The notes: generated by a model not told the origin, from the letters alone. A DNA stretch of 6,900 nt from an uncultured Collinsella sp. (GCA_900545905.1 URBA01000079.1:1-6900), one strand, 5' to 3'. Counted from the first letter of the stretch, positions 1 through 6,409 are shown. Program-made: numbers and translations.

Positions 1-3
1 ATT

Positions 4-20
4 ACATACCGTTGGTATCT
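4..20. promoter_or_regulatory. Imperfect 17-bp palindrome, possible repressor operator
   Basis: Perfect 5-bp arms ATACC and GGTAT flank a 3-nt centre (GTT), with one further matching pair outside a single mismatch (ACATACC / GGTATCT). The site lies immediately 3' of the tetR stop codon. On the minus strand it would therefore fall in the promoter region of whatever gene continues to the left of the window. Size and symmetry fit a TetR-type operator, so the neighbouring repressor is a natural candidate to bind it. That link is inference; chance cannot be excluded for arms this short. Confidence 0.3.
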
Positions 21-23
21 ATA

Positions 24-686
24 TTACCACCCGGCGCGGTCCCATACGTCCCAAATCTGCGCCGTTGTCTGAAGCACTTCATTACCCAAATCGAGCCCCA
101 CCGCGGCGGCCATCTGCGCCAAACATTGAGCGCGAGCGAGCATTCGATCCTTGGGCTCGAGCGGACGAAACAGTGGCAACAACCAGAGATTCGCCAGCAA
201 CGATACGGCCTCTGCCGCTTCGCGCGGGTATTCGCACGCAATGGAGCCGTCGGCGACGCCCTCCTCGATCACCGTCAAGAGATAGCCATCGGTAGACTCG
301 TCAAACGAAACCTGGTACTGCATCGCCAGTAGACGCGAGCTTTTTACCGGATCTGCCGCAGGACGCATACGTGCCCATAGCTCAATTTGCGGAACAACGG
401 ACTCGGGCGCGTACAGTCGCTTGAGCTTTTGGGCGCCGGTCATATTACCGACGCCAAGCATCGAGCGACGGTGCTCAACAATCGGAGCCATTGCCCGATC
501 AAATGCGGCGTTGAAAATCTCCTCTTTGCTCTTGAAGTGATGATAGACAGCGCCCTTGGTCATGCCATCGAGACGGTCAACGATATCTTGAATGCTCGTC
601 CCCTCATAACCCTGTGCGCAGAATAGCTCCAGTGCCGCGTCGAGAATCTTCGCGACCGTCTCCTCGGGATATTTATTGCGACCCAT
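24..686 (-). CDS. TetR/AcrR-family transcriptional repressor
   Basis: This 220-residue protein has the usual TetR-family length and architecture. The N-terminal DNA-binding domain includes an ILDAALELF helix (residues 14-22) and a helix-turn-helix at about 30-51 with the family signature TSIQDIV ... TKGAVYHHFKSKEEIF. The rest is a divergent helical ligand-binding and dimerisation domain, so the ligand cannot be predicted. The chosen start is the ATG at 686, giving MGRNKYPEET, the normal beginning for the family. An upstream in-frame ATG at 722 would add 12 atypical residues and has no Shine-Dalgarno. The gene follows glnK on the same strand with a 74-nt gap and no terminator between, so co-transcription with amtB-glnK is possible. 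A 12-bp inverted repeat sits right at its translation start. The target is unknown; regulation of itself or of a gene off the left edge is plausible. Confidence 0.93.
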   Translation of the reverse strand: MGRNKYPEETVAKILDAALELFCAQGYEGTSIQDIVDRLDGMTKGAVYHHFKSKEEIFNAAFDRAMAPIVEHRRSMLGVGNMTGAQKLKRLYAPESVVPQIELWARMRPAADPVKSSRLLAMQYQVSFDESTDGYLLTVIEEGVADGSIACEYPREAAEAVSLLANLWLLPLFRPLEPKDRMLARAQCLAQMAAAVGLDLGNEVLQTTAQIWDVWDRAGW

Positions 687-693
687 AATCCGC

Positions 694-747
694 CCATCCG
701 CAACGCAAGCCTTGTGCCTCATTGCAGCATTTTAACGTTGCGGATGG
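694..747 (-). promoter_or_regulatory. 12-bp perfect inverted repeat at the tetR translation start
   Basis: In the tetR-sense strand, CCATCCGCAACG (747-736) is repeated as its exact complement CGTTGCGGATGG (705-694), with 30 nt between. The second arm ends only 7 nt before the ATG at 686 and overlaps the only purine-rich stretch that could serve as ribosome binding site. Folding in a glnK-tetR transcript could therefore mask tetR initiation. As DNA, arm centres 42 bp apart (four helical turns) would also suit cooperative repressor binding. Which applies is inference; the repeat itself is directly visible. Confidence 0.5.
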
Positions 748-760
748 CAGGCGGTCGATT

Positions 761-1099
761 CTACACCGCGGCGGGGCCGTGTTCGCCGGTACGGATGCGG
801 ATAACATCCTCGACCGGCTCGACCCAAATCTTGCCGTCGCCGACGGCACCGGTGCGAGCGGCGTTGCAGATAATGTCAACGATACCGTCGACATGCTCGT
901 CGGCGCAGATGAGGGTGAACTGCACCTTAGGGATCGTGTTGACGAGCAGCTCGTTGCCGCGCACGTATTCCTTCCAGCCATGCTGCGCGCCGCAGCCCTG
1001 CACCTGATTAATCGTCATACCGCGAACATCAGCAGCAAACAGCGCATCTTTAAGAACCTCAAGCTTCTCAGCACGAACGATCGCCGTAATCTTCTTCAT
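761..1099 (-). CDS. glnK: Nitrogen regulatory protein P-II (GlnK/GlnB type)
   Basis: This 112-residue protein matches the full length of a P-II signal protein, a trimer that senses ATP/ADP and 2-oxoglutarate and controls nitrogen assimilation. Visible hallmarks are MKKITAIVR at the start, Q39, R47-G48 in the T-loop, K58, the nucleotide-binding TGAVGDGKIWV (83-93), and R101/R103 in VIRIRTGEHG at the C-terminus. It lies directly downstream of amtB on the same strand, the classical arrangement in which P-II docks on AmtB and inserts R47 to close the pore. T-loop residue 51, the Tyr modified in proteobacterial and many actinobacterial homologues, is Leu here. The T-loop (QHGWKEYVRGNELLVN) resembles clostridial-type P-II instead, so control is probably by ligand binding alone. 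The start is well supported by AGAGGA 7 nt before the ATG. Confidence 0.97.
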   Translation of the reverse strand: MKKITAIVRAEKLEVLKDALFAADVRGMTINQVQGCGAQHGWKEYVRGNELLVNTIPKVQFTLICADEHVDGIVDIICNAARTGAVGDGKIWVEPVEDVIRIRTGEHGPAAV

Positions 1100-1145
1100 A
1101 GTGAATTCCTCTCTTCAATAAAAGAAATGAATTGTCCTTCACATG

Positions 1146-1168
1146 GCACGGGTTTTCCAGGTGCCGCA
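1146..1168. repeat. Partial copy of the adjacent palindrome arm, with its own small hairpin
   Basis: TTTTCCAGGTGCCGCA (1153-1168) matches TTTCCCAAGTGCCGCA (1215-1230), the outer arm of the neighbouring large palindrome, at 14 of 16 positions and in the same orientation, 62 bp away. It also closes a small hairpin of its own: GGCAC at 1146-1150 pairs with GTGCC at 1161-1165. It looks like a truncated or decayed second copy of the element and lies in the probable glnK leader region. Confidence 0.45.
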
Positions 1169-1214
1169 AACCAACCTCAGAGATCAATAAGTTCAACTGA
1201 CTGGTCTTAGCAGG

Positions 1215-1307
1215 TTTCCCAAGTGCCGCAGATTGCCGTGAAAGAGGAGCGAAGCGTACTTAAGTACGTGAGCGACGATTGAACGGCAAGGTGCGGTGCT
1301 TGGGGAA
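1215..1307. repeat. Long imperfect palindromic element between amtB and glnK
   Basis: A roughly 93-bp sequence folds back on itself almost end to end. Outer arms 1215-1230 and 1292-1307 pair over 16 positions, counting three G-T wobbles. After a two-base mismatch, TTGCCGT (1233-1239) pairs with ACGGCAA (1283-1289). The tip is the perfect 14-bp palindrome CGTACTTAAGTACG (1255-1268). Between stem and tip, GAGCG occurs as a direct repeat (1246-1250, 1270-1274). The element starts just after the amtB stop, which at 1312 lies 4 nt away. The structure is typical of dispersed intergenic palindromes such as REP, BIME or small MITE-like elements. It may protect the amtB 3' end or reduce readthrough into glnK. 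There is no T-tract expected of a Rho-independent terminator. I recall similar sequences in Collinsella genomes but could not search. Confidence 0.65.
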
Positions 1308-1311
1308 GCTG

Positions 1312-2589
1312 CTAATCGAGTCCGGAGAAAGAAGGATAGGCGCTCTCGCCGTGCTGACTGGCATCCAAGCCCAGTGCCTCGTCGGCCTCGTCCACGCGCA
1401 GGCTACCGTGGAACAGCGCCTTGACCACCGCGGCGATCACCAAATCGAGCACCAGCACAATAGCGACCGTCACCACAATGCCCAAAATCTGCGAGATGAG
1501 CAGCGACATGTCGCCCGTGTAAAACAAGCCACCCTTGCCGGTCCACGAAAGCTCCGGCACGCAGAACAGGCCCGTGAGCACGCCGCCCAAGATGCCACCG
1601 ATGCCGTGGCAGCCGAACGCGTCGAGCGCATCGTCGTAGCCGAACTTGGTCTTAAGATGGCTGATGGCCAGGTAGCAGACGGGCGATACAATCAGGCCCA
1701 TGACCAGCGCCGCCCACGGCTCGACAAAGCCCGCGCCCGGCGTGACCACCACGAGGCCCGCAACCAGACCGGTGCTGGCACCCACCAGCGTGGGGCGACC
1801 GGTGTGCACGCGCTCGACGGCAAGCCACGAGACCATGCCCGCCGCGCTGGCCGTCACGGTGTTGAGGATGGCGAGCGCCGCCACGGCGTCGGCCTTAAAC
1901 TCGCTGCCGCCGTTAAAGCCAAACCAGCCAAACCAAAGCAGGCCGGCGCCCAGCGCCACAAACGGCACGTTATGCGGACGGTAGCTCACCATGCCAAAGC
2001 CGCGACGACGGCCGAGCATCAGGCAGAGAATCAGGCCCGTCAGACCGGACGAGATGTGCACCACGTCGCCGCCGGCAAAGTCGAGCGCACCGATGATGTC
2101 GCCGATAAAGGAGCCCTCGCCGCCCCACACCATGTGGGCAAGCGGCGCATAGACCACGAGCAGCCAAATACCTAGGAAGGCCGCCATGGCACCAAACTTA
2201 ACGCGGCCGGCCAGGCTGCCCGTGACGATAGCAGCCGTGATCATAGCAAATGCCATCTGGAAGGCGATGTTGATGATCTGAGGGTAGACGGCACCGTCCG
2301 ACGCGGTGCCCTCAGCCGCCTGCAGCACCTGGTTGAGCACCGGCAAGCACAGCAGCTGGTCAAGGCCTCCAATAAACGGGCTGGAACCGTCGCCGCCGTA
2401 GGCCAGCGACCAGCCGGCAACAATCCACAGCACGCCGACCAGGCCAATGGCGCCAAAGCACATGAGCATGGTGTTGATGACATTTTTGCGCCTCGACAGG
2501 CCGCCATAGAAAAACGCCAGACCCGGTGTCATTAAAAACACGAGCATGGTGCAGATGAGCATAAACGTTGTCGATCCCGTATCGTACAT
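1312..2589 (-). CDS. amtB: Ammonium transporter, Amt/MEP/Rh family
   Basis: This 425-residue polytopic membrane protein forms a trimeric channel that recruits NH4+ and conducts ammonia into the cell. Family landmarks are clear: FYGGLSRRKN after the first helix, F110 of the phenylalanine gate, W155 in MVWGGEG, DFAGGDVVH with D170 and H178, WFGFNGGS with F225 and S229, and DAFGCHGIGG with H328. The H178-H328 spacing of 150 residues equals that of the E. coli AmtB pore histidines (H168/H318). About eleven hydrophobic segments are visible, ending in a short charged tail. The protein starts directly at the first helix, without an evident signal peptide. The ATG at 2589 is chosen because a strong GGGGGAG lies 5 nt upstream; the in-frame ATG at 2646 would add 19 unfamiliar residues. 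It precedes glnK, its expected regulator, with a 212-nt gap filled by a large palindrome. Confidence 0.97.
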   Translation of the reverse strand: MYDTGSTTFMLICTMLVFLMTPGLAFFYGGLSRRKNVINTMLMCFGAIGLVGVLWIVAGWSLAYGGDGSSPFIGGLDQLLCLPVLNQVLQAAEGTASDGAVYPQIINIAFQMAFAMITAAIVTGSLAGRVKFGAMAAFLGIWLLVVYAPLAHMVWGGEGSFIGDIIGALDFAGGDVVHISSGLTGLILCLMLGRRRGFGMVSYRPHNVPFVALGAGLLWFGWFGFNGGSEFKADAVAALAILNTVTASAAGMVSWLAVERVHTGRPTLVGASTGLVAGLVVVTPGAGFVEPWAALVMGLIVSPVCYLAISHLKTKFGYDDALDAFGCHGIGGILGGVLTGLFCVPELSWTGKGGLFYTGDMSLLISQILGIVVTVAIVLVLDLVIAAVVKALFHGSLRVDEADEALGLDASQHGESAYPSFSGLD

Positions 2590-2691
2590 TCGCTCCCCCT
2601 TGATCGCATGAACGTTGTCGGCGCCCATAATGCGACCGAGGAGCAACTGGTGTAGACCAGATACGGCGTTGTTAAACGCTGCGTTGTCGAA

Positions 2692-2723
2692 TGGAAACGG
2701 CGCCGCAATCTTGGAAACGGCGC
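2692..2723. repeat. Tandem 12-bp direct repeat upstream of amtB
   Basis: TGGAAACGGCGC occurs at 2692-2703 and again at 2712-2723, exactly 20 bp apart (about two helical turns), in the 198-bp gap between the PF06541 gene and amtB. The spacing would suit a regulator binding one face of the DNA, for example a nitrogen regulator. The gap otherwise shows no convincing terminator or sigma-70 hexamers that I can defend, apart from a short CTGGT/ACCAG inverted pair at 2647-2660. Confidence 0.3.
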
Positions 2724-2787
2724 GGCAACGGGCGCGAAACGAACGGGAAATACGCGAGCAAGGAAGCCGCGAGCGTACCCGTCCCGG

Positions 2788-3807
2788 CTAGCGTCGGAAC
2801 AGCTCGCGGGCGCGGTCGCGGAGGTCGGTAGCTCGGATGACGCCTTCATAGCGGTTGATGCGCAAGCGCGGGAAGGCATTGAAGAAGCGCAGGTCACGAC
2901 GACTGAGTGACACGCTCGGTACCGGACGGCTCATGCGCTTACCGGCACGGAGACGAGTGAGCGACGGGCGCGGCATACTCGGTGCGGCATCGGCAACGCG
3001 GCGAGCGGCAAGCGCCAGACCGCGGGCACCGTCCGAGATAAACGTCGGCACCGAAGCCTTCTCGCGCAGGGCATCGAGTGCCGCATCGCCCAGCTCTGCC
3101 AGCCACGCGTTGACGGCACGGCCGCGGATATGTGTCTGCGCCACCGAGTCGATTGCCGAGTCGGGAATGCGCTCAAACATGGAGTCCGAGGCATCGGCGA
3201 GCGATTCGTTGATGCGGTCGGCAAGGTCGGCGCGAACACACTCGAGCTGGTCGGACAGACGGCGCCAGCTCGCCAGCGAGCACAACGCGTCCACGATCAT
3301 CGCAACGGCAACGGCAAAGGCCGCCAGCCGCACGATCAACACCGGCAGATGGCCCAGCAGCCCTAGCAGCGCCGGCTCCACCAAGCGACAAATGCACAGG
3401 GCACCCAGGCCAAACGCGCAGGCCCAGTACAGGCAAATGCGTCCATGCAGGTTAAACGGCAAGTGAGAATAGTCCCAAAACCGCGCGCCGGTCGTTTTTT
3501 CGAGCAGCACGCCCACGCTGTATTCGATCACGCTGCACACGAGTGCCGCGGCGACAAACTGGCTCGAGTCATCCGGGATGCCGCGAAGCAGCAGCCAACA
3601 GGCAATGCCGCCCGCGCCGTAGATGGGGCAGCACGGTCCCAGCAAAAAGCCGCTGTTGGCAAAGCGCCCGTGGTTGAGCATGGCGCAAACCGTCGACTCC
3701 CACGCCCAGCCGCAAAATCCGTAGAAGGCAAACGAGAGTACCAGCGCCGAAAGCGGGCAGGCGGCAAGTGTCGCGCCGTCAAATGCCATGTCGATCGCGG
3801 TTCCCAC
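2788..3807 (-). CDS. PF06541-type membrane protein (putative ABC transporter permease, CmpB-like)
   Basis: This 339-residue protein has an N-terminal half of about five membrane segments (roughly residues 19-44, 55-76, 84-102, 124-150 and 153-178). It carries the motifs I associate with PF06541: GWAWES (33-38), NSGFLLGPCCPIYG (51-64), LLEKTTGARFWDYS (101-114) and LPFNLHGRICL (116-126). The name 'ABC transporter permease' is a family label; no ATPase is encoded nearby and the function is unknown. The C-terminal half (from about 180) is a soluble, Arg-rich and Ala-rich tail without a recognised domain. The start is GTG at 3807, preceded by AGGAGAGGG at suitable spacing inside the end of the HD gene. 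The ATG at 3789 has no well-placed Shine-Dalgarno. Only 3 nt separate it from the upstream stop, so translational coupling with the HD hydrolase is likely. Confidence 0.85.
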   Translation of the reverse strand: MGTAIDMAFDGATLAACPLSALVLSFAFYGFCGWAWESTVCAMLNHGRFANSGFLLGPCCPIYGAGGIACWLLLRGIPDDSSQFVAAALVCSVIEYSVGVLLEKTTGARFWDYSHLPFNLHGRICLYWACAFGLGALCICRLVEPALLGLLGHLPVLIVRLAAFAVAVAMIVDALCSLASWRRLSDQLECVRADLADRINESLADASDSMFERIPDSAIDSVAQTHIRGRAVNAWLAELGDAALDALREKASVPTFISDGARGLALAARRVADAAPSMPRPSLTRLRAGKRMSRPVPSVSLSRRDLRFFNAFPRLRINRYEGVIRATDLRDRARELFRR

Positions 3808-3810
3808 CGT

Positions 3811-4344
3811 CTACCCTCTCCTCTTCTCGCTCGAGCCTTCGTTCAAATCATCTGTGCAGCCCCTGCGCGGCAGACGGCCGGCAACTGTCTCGCACAGCGC
3901 GCACCACTTATCCGCCATACACACGATCCAGGCCTCACGACACGTCGGCGGCACCGGTACCAGCGGAAACATATGGCGCGCGATGATATTCCGCTCGCGC
4001 GGCGTCAACTCAAAATCTTCCTCGGCACGCGCTAGGGCAAAAAACGGATGCCGAAACCCATGCAGCCGATGGCTTGGGTCGGGGTCATGCCAATCGTAGA
4101 GAAAGTAATCGTGCAGCAAGGCTCCACGCAGAAGCGAGGCGCGGTCGACCGAAATGCCAACACGGTCCAGGCACTCGGCAAAGGACAGGCTCGCCCGCGC
4201 CACCGAGGTCACATGCGCGTACACCGTCACATCGCCGTGCTGGATAAACTCCCGCGTCAGGTCCAAACGCCCCGCTTGGGCCAGCTGGCGGGCAGCACGG
4301 TCAACTTCGCGCGCGATGTTCTCGGCACGAACGGTATCGGACAT
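3811..4344 (-). CDS. HD-domain phosphohydrolase
   Basis: This 177-residue soluble protein has a single HD domain with the expected metal-binding series: H44 (in VYAHVTSVA), H78-D79 (in LLHDYFLYDWHD) and D145 (in MADKWCAL). Further histidines at H95, H99 and H124 (RNIIARHMFPL) are typical of a Firmicutes/coriobacterial HD subfamily. Such proteins are metal-dependent phosphomonoesterases or phosphodiesterases, but the substrate of this subgroup is not known to me. The ATG at 4344 is chosen because GGAGG lies 7 nt upstream; an in-frame ATG at 4392 would add 16 low-complexity residues. It is the first gene of a minus-strand unit and runs almost directly into the PF06541 membrane protein. This suggests a joint role, perhaps a membrane-associated signalling or lipid-phosphate function (inference). 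Confidence 0.88.
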   Translation of the reverse strand: MSDTVRAENIAREVDRAARQLAQAGRLDLTREFIQHGDVTVYAHVTSVARASLSFAECLDRVGISVDRASLLRGALLHDYFLYDWHDPDPSHRLHGFRHPFFALARAEEDFELTPRERNIIARHMFPLVPVPPTCREAWIVCMADKWCALCETVAGRLPRRGCTDDLNEGSSEKRRG

Positions 4345-4432
4345 GCGGCCCCCTCCAGCGGTTCGCGGCGACAGACCACGGCCTGTGCACAATCAATAAA
4401 AACATCATGGAACCTACCAGTATGGCATCGGA

Positions 4433-4444
4433 CAAAACGTTTTG
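4433..4444. promoter_or_regulatory. Perfect 12-bp palindrome with central CG, LacI-type operator candidate
   Basis: CAAAACGTTTTG is a perfect palindrome in the divergent region between the HD gene (start 4344) and the DXS-like gene (start 4572). One mismatch out, GG and CC extend the symmetry to 18 bp. A central CG flanked by A-rich and T-rich halves is the known pattern of LacI-family operators (CcpA and PurR type). It could regulate either or both divergent transcripts. No regulator gene is in the window, so the assignment is by pattern only. I see no sigma-70 promoter in this intergenic region that I would defend. Confidence 0.4.
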
Positions 4445-4521
4445 CCCCACCAGTTGGCGAATTACCGCGCCGCCGTCACATATCAAACGCCAAAATGTGC
4501 GAGACTGTCTTGTGCAATTGT

Positions 4522-4542
4522 GCCGGCCGAGGGAGTGCCGGC
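4522..4542 (+). promoter_or_regulatory. GC-rich hairpin in the DXS-like gene leader
   Basis: Two copies of the self-complementary hexamer GCCGGC (4522-4527 and 4537-4542) are separated by 9 nt (CGAGGGAGT) and would form a tight hairpin 29 nt before the start codon. The loop contains a GAGGGAG purine run. It may affect ribosome access to the weak ribosome binding site (GGAG at 4556-4559, 12 nt before the ATG). Chance is possible in DNA of this composition. Confidence 0.3.
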
Positions 4543-4571
4543 GCACGATTCGCATGGAGTAACCCACAACG

Positions 4572-6353
4572 ATGCTGCTTACGCAAACGACAACGCCCGA
4601 GGACGTCAAGGCTCTCGATCGCGCCGAGCTTCCGCTGCTCTGCGGCGAGATCCGCCACGCCATTCTCGAAAGCTCCGCCGCCGTCGGCGGGCACGTTGCC
4701 CCCAACCTGGGCGTCGTTGAGCTTACGGTTGCGCTTCATCGCGTGTTTAACTCCCCCACCGACAAAATTGTCTTTGACGTGTCGCACCAGACCTATGCCC
4801 ACAAGGCGCTGACTGGGCGCGCGTACACTTATATCGACCCGGCACGCTACGGCGAGGCCTCCGGCTTTGCCAATCCCGACGAGTCCGAGCACGACTTGTT
4901 TGCCATGGGCCACACCTCCACATCGGTGAGCCTGGGCTGCGGCTTGGCGCACGCTCGCGACCTGGCGGGCGACAGCTACAACGTCATTACCATCATTGGC
5001 GACGGTTCGCTTTCGGGCGGTCTGGCGTTTGAGGGCTTTAACAATGCCGCCGAGCTCGACAGCAACTTGATCATCGTCGTCAATGACAACGACCAGTCCA
5101 TTGCCGAGAACCATGGCGGCCTGTATCGCAATCTGGCCGAGCTGCGCGCCAGCAACGGCACCTGTGAGCGCAACGTTTTCCGCGCGATGGGGCTCGACTA
5201 CCGCTATCTGGACGCCGGTAACGATGTGTTGGCCCTGGTCGACGCGCTGCAGGAACTGCGCAATATCGATCATCCCATCGTGCTGCACGTCTCCACCGCC
5301 AAGGGTAAGGGCTTTGAGCCGGCCCAGAGCGACCCCGAGCGCTGGCACCACGTGGGTCCGTTTGACATGGCGACTGGGCGCAAGCTCTGCCCGGGCCATC
5401 CGAGCGAGCCTGCGCCGCGCACCTATGCTGACATTACGGGCGAGGCCCTGAGCGCTGCCATAGAGCGCGATCCGCAGGTTGTGGGCATCACGGCCGCAAC
5501 GCCCTACATCATGGGCTTTACACCCGAGCTTCGCGCCGCGGCAGGCAAGCAGTTTGTCGACGTGGGCATTGCCGAGGAGCACGCCGTGACCTTTGCCACC
5601 GCGCTTGCACGCTCGGGCGCCAAGCCAGTCTTTGGTGTGTACGGCACGTTTTTGCAGCGCGCCTACGACGAGCTGTGGCACGACCTGTGCCTCAACGACG
5701 CCCCCGCAACCATCCTGGTATTTGGCGCGTCGATCTTTGGCACCACATCCGAGACGCATCTCTCGTTCTTTGATATTTCCATGCTGGGCGGTCTTCCCAA
5801 CATGCACTACTTGGCGCCGGCCTGCATGGAGGAATATCTGTCCATGCTGAGCTGGTCGCTCGACCATCGCGAGCATCCTGTGGCGATTCGCGTGCCCGGC
5901 ATTGGCCTGGTAAGCCGCCCCGACTTGGCGCCTGCCGAGGACGCCGATTACGGTGTCGCGCGCTACAACGTGGTGCGCCAAGGCCGCGACGTGGCCGTGC
6001 TCGCGCTCGGCGATTTCTTTGAGCTGGGCGAGCGTGTGGCAAACCGCTTGGCAGCCGAATACGGTATCGAGGCCACGCTCGTCAACCCTCGCTTTGCAAC
6101 CGAGCTTGACCGCGAGTTCCTCGACAGCCTTGCCGCCGAGCATCGCGTTGTCGTCACCCTCGAGGACGGCATCTTGGACGGCGGCTGGGGTGAGCGCGTG
6201 GCATGTTATCTAGCATGCACGCCGTTGCGCACGCACACCTTCGGCATCGCCAAGGGCTTCCCCGACCGCTACGACCCCAACGAGTTGCTCGCTCAGAACG
6301 GCATGACGGTCGAGAACATGGCCGCCGAGGCCGTAAGGCTACTCAACGAGTAA
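4572..6353 (+). CDS. dxs: DXS-like thiamine-diphosphate enzyme (short 1-deoxyxylulose-5-phosphate synthase family)
   Basis: This 593-residue, three-domain transketolase-fold protein would by name make 1-deoxy-D-xylulose 5-phosphate from pyruvate and glyceraldehyde 3-phosphate for isoprenoid and thiamine synthesis. Seen are GGHVAPNLG (39-47, with H41), FDVSHQTYAHK (68-78), the cofactor motif GDG-x25-NDN (143-173), the catalytic Glu E335 in DVGIAEEHAV, and FLQRAYD with R363. The C-terminal domain (about 450-593) is complete. It matches the shorter, about 580-residue DXS variant I recall from clostridia and enterococci (PRK12315 type). Key differences from classical DXS: GPxDGH is replaced by LDAGNDV (213-219), DRAG by FGAS (384-387), GADGxTH by GTTSETH (390-396), and YPRG by VPGI (441-444). 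Several substrate-phosphate contacts are therefore missing and the true substrate is uncertain. An in-frame TAA 12 nt upstream fixes the start. A strong terminator follows the stop. Confidence 0.88.
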   Translation: MLLTQTTTPEDVKALDRAELPLLCGEIRHAILESSAAVGGHVAPNLGVVELTVALHRVFNSPTDKIVFDVSHQTYAHKALTGRAYTYIDPARYGEASGFANPDESEHDLFAMGHTSTSVSLGCGLAHARDLAGDSYNVITIIGDGSLSGGLAFEGFNNAAELDSNLIIVVNDNDQSIAENHGGLYRNLAELRASNGTCERNVFRAMGLDYRYLDAGNDVLALVDALQELRNIDHPIVLHVSTAKGKGFEPAQSDPERWHHVGPFDMATGRKLCPGHPSEPAPRTYADITGEALSAAIERDPQVVGITAATPYIMGFTPELRAAAGKQFVDVGIAEEHAVTFATALARSGAKPVFGVYGTFLQRAYDELWHDLCLNDAPATILVFGASIFGTTSETHLSFFDISMLGGLPNMHYLAPACMEEYLSMLSWSLDHREHPVAIRVPGIGLVSRPDLAPAEDADYGVARYNVVRQGRDVAVLALGDFFELGERVANRLAAEYGIEATLVNPRFATELDREFLDSLAAEHRVVVTLEDGILDGGWGERVACYLACTPLRTHTFGIAKGFPDRYDPNELLAQNGMTVENMAAEAVRLLNE

Positions 6354-6396
6354 AAAACCTCCGCAAGGGAAGCACCCCTGCGGAGGTTTATATTTT
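6354..6396 (+). terminator. Rho-independent terminator of the DXS-like gene, probably bidirectional
   Basis: Perfect 11-bp stem AAACCTCCGCA (6355-6365) / TGCGGAGGTTT (6379-6389), further closed by GGG/CCC near the loop. It begins at the base after the stop codon and is followed on the plus strand by TATATTTT. On the minus strand the stem is followed by a run of T (GGTTTTTTACT), so it would also stop transcripts coming from the right. Confidence 0.9.
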
Positions 6397-6409
6397 CGCG
6401 ACGCGATTA

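Noticed and set aside
722..1210. Plus-strand open frame of 162 codons opposite glnK
   Set aside because: It is antisense to an intact P-II gene and extends into the palindromic intergenic region; there is no family resemblance and no Shine-Dalgarno.
1279..2175. Plus-strand open frame of 298 codons opposite amtB
   Set aside because: The translation is a His/Arg/Ala-rich low-complexity product typical of an antisense shadow, while amtB on the other strand has all family residues.
4554..4562. ATG GAG TAA mini-ORF just before the DXS-like start
   Set aside because: It is in frame and contains the GGAG used as ribosome binding site, but a two-codon frame is most simply chance. It is useful only as proof that the DXS-like frame cannot start further upstream.
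4476..6143. Long minus-strand open frame of 555 codons
   Set aside because: It runs antisense to the DXS-like gene, which has clear family motifs throughout. Long antisense frames are common in GC-rich coding DNA, and the translation shows no recognisable domain.
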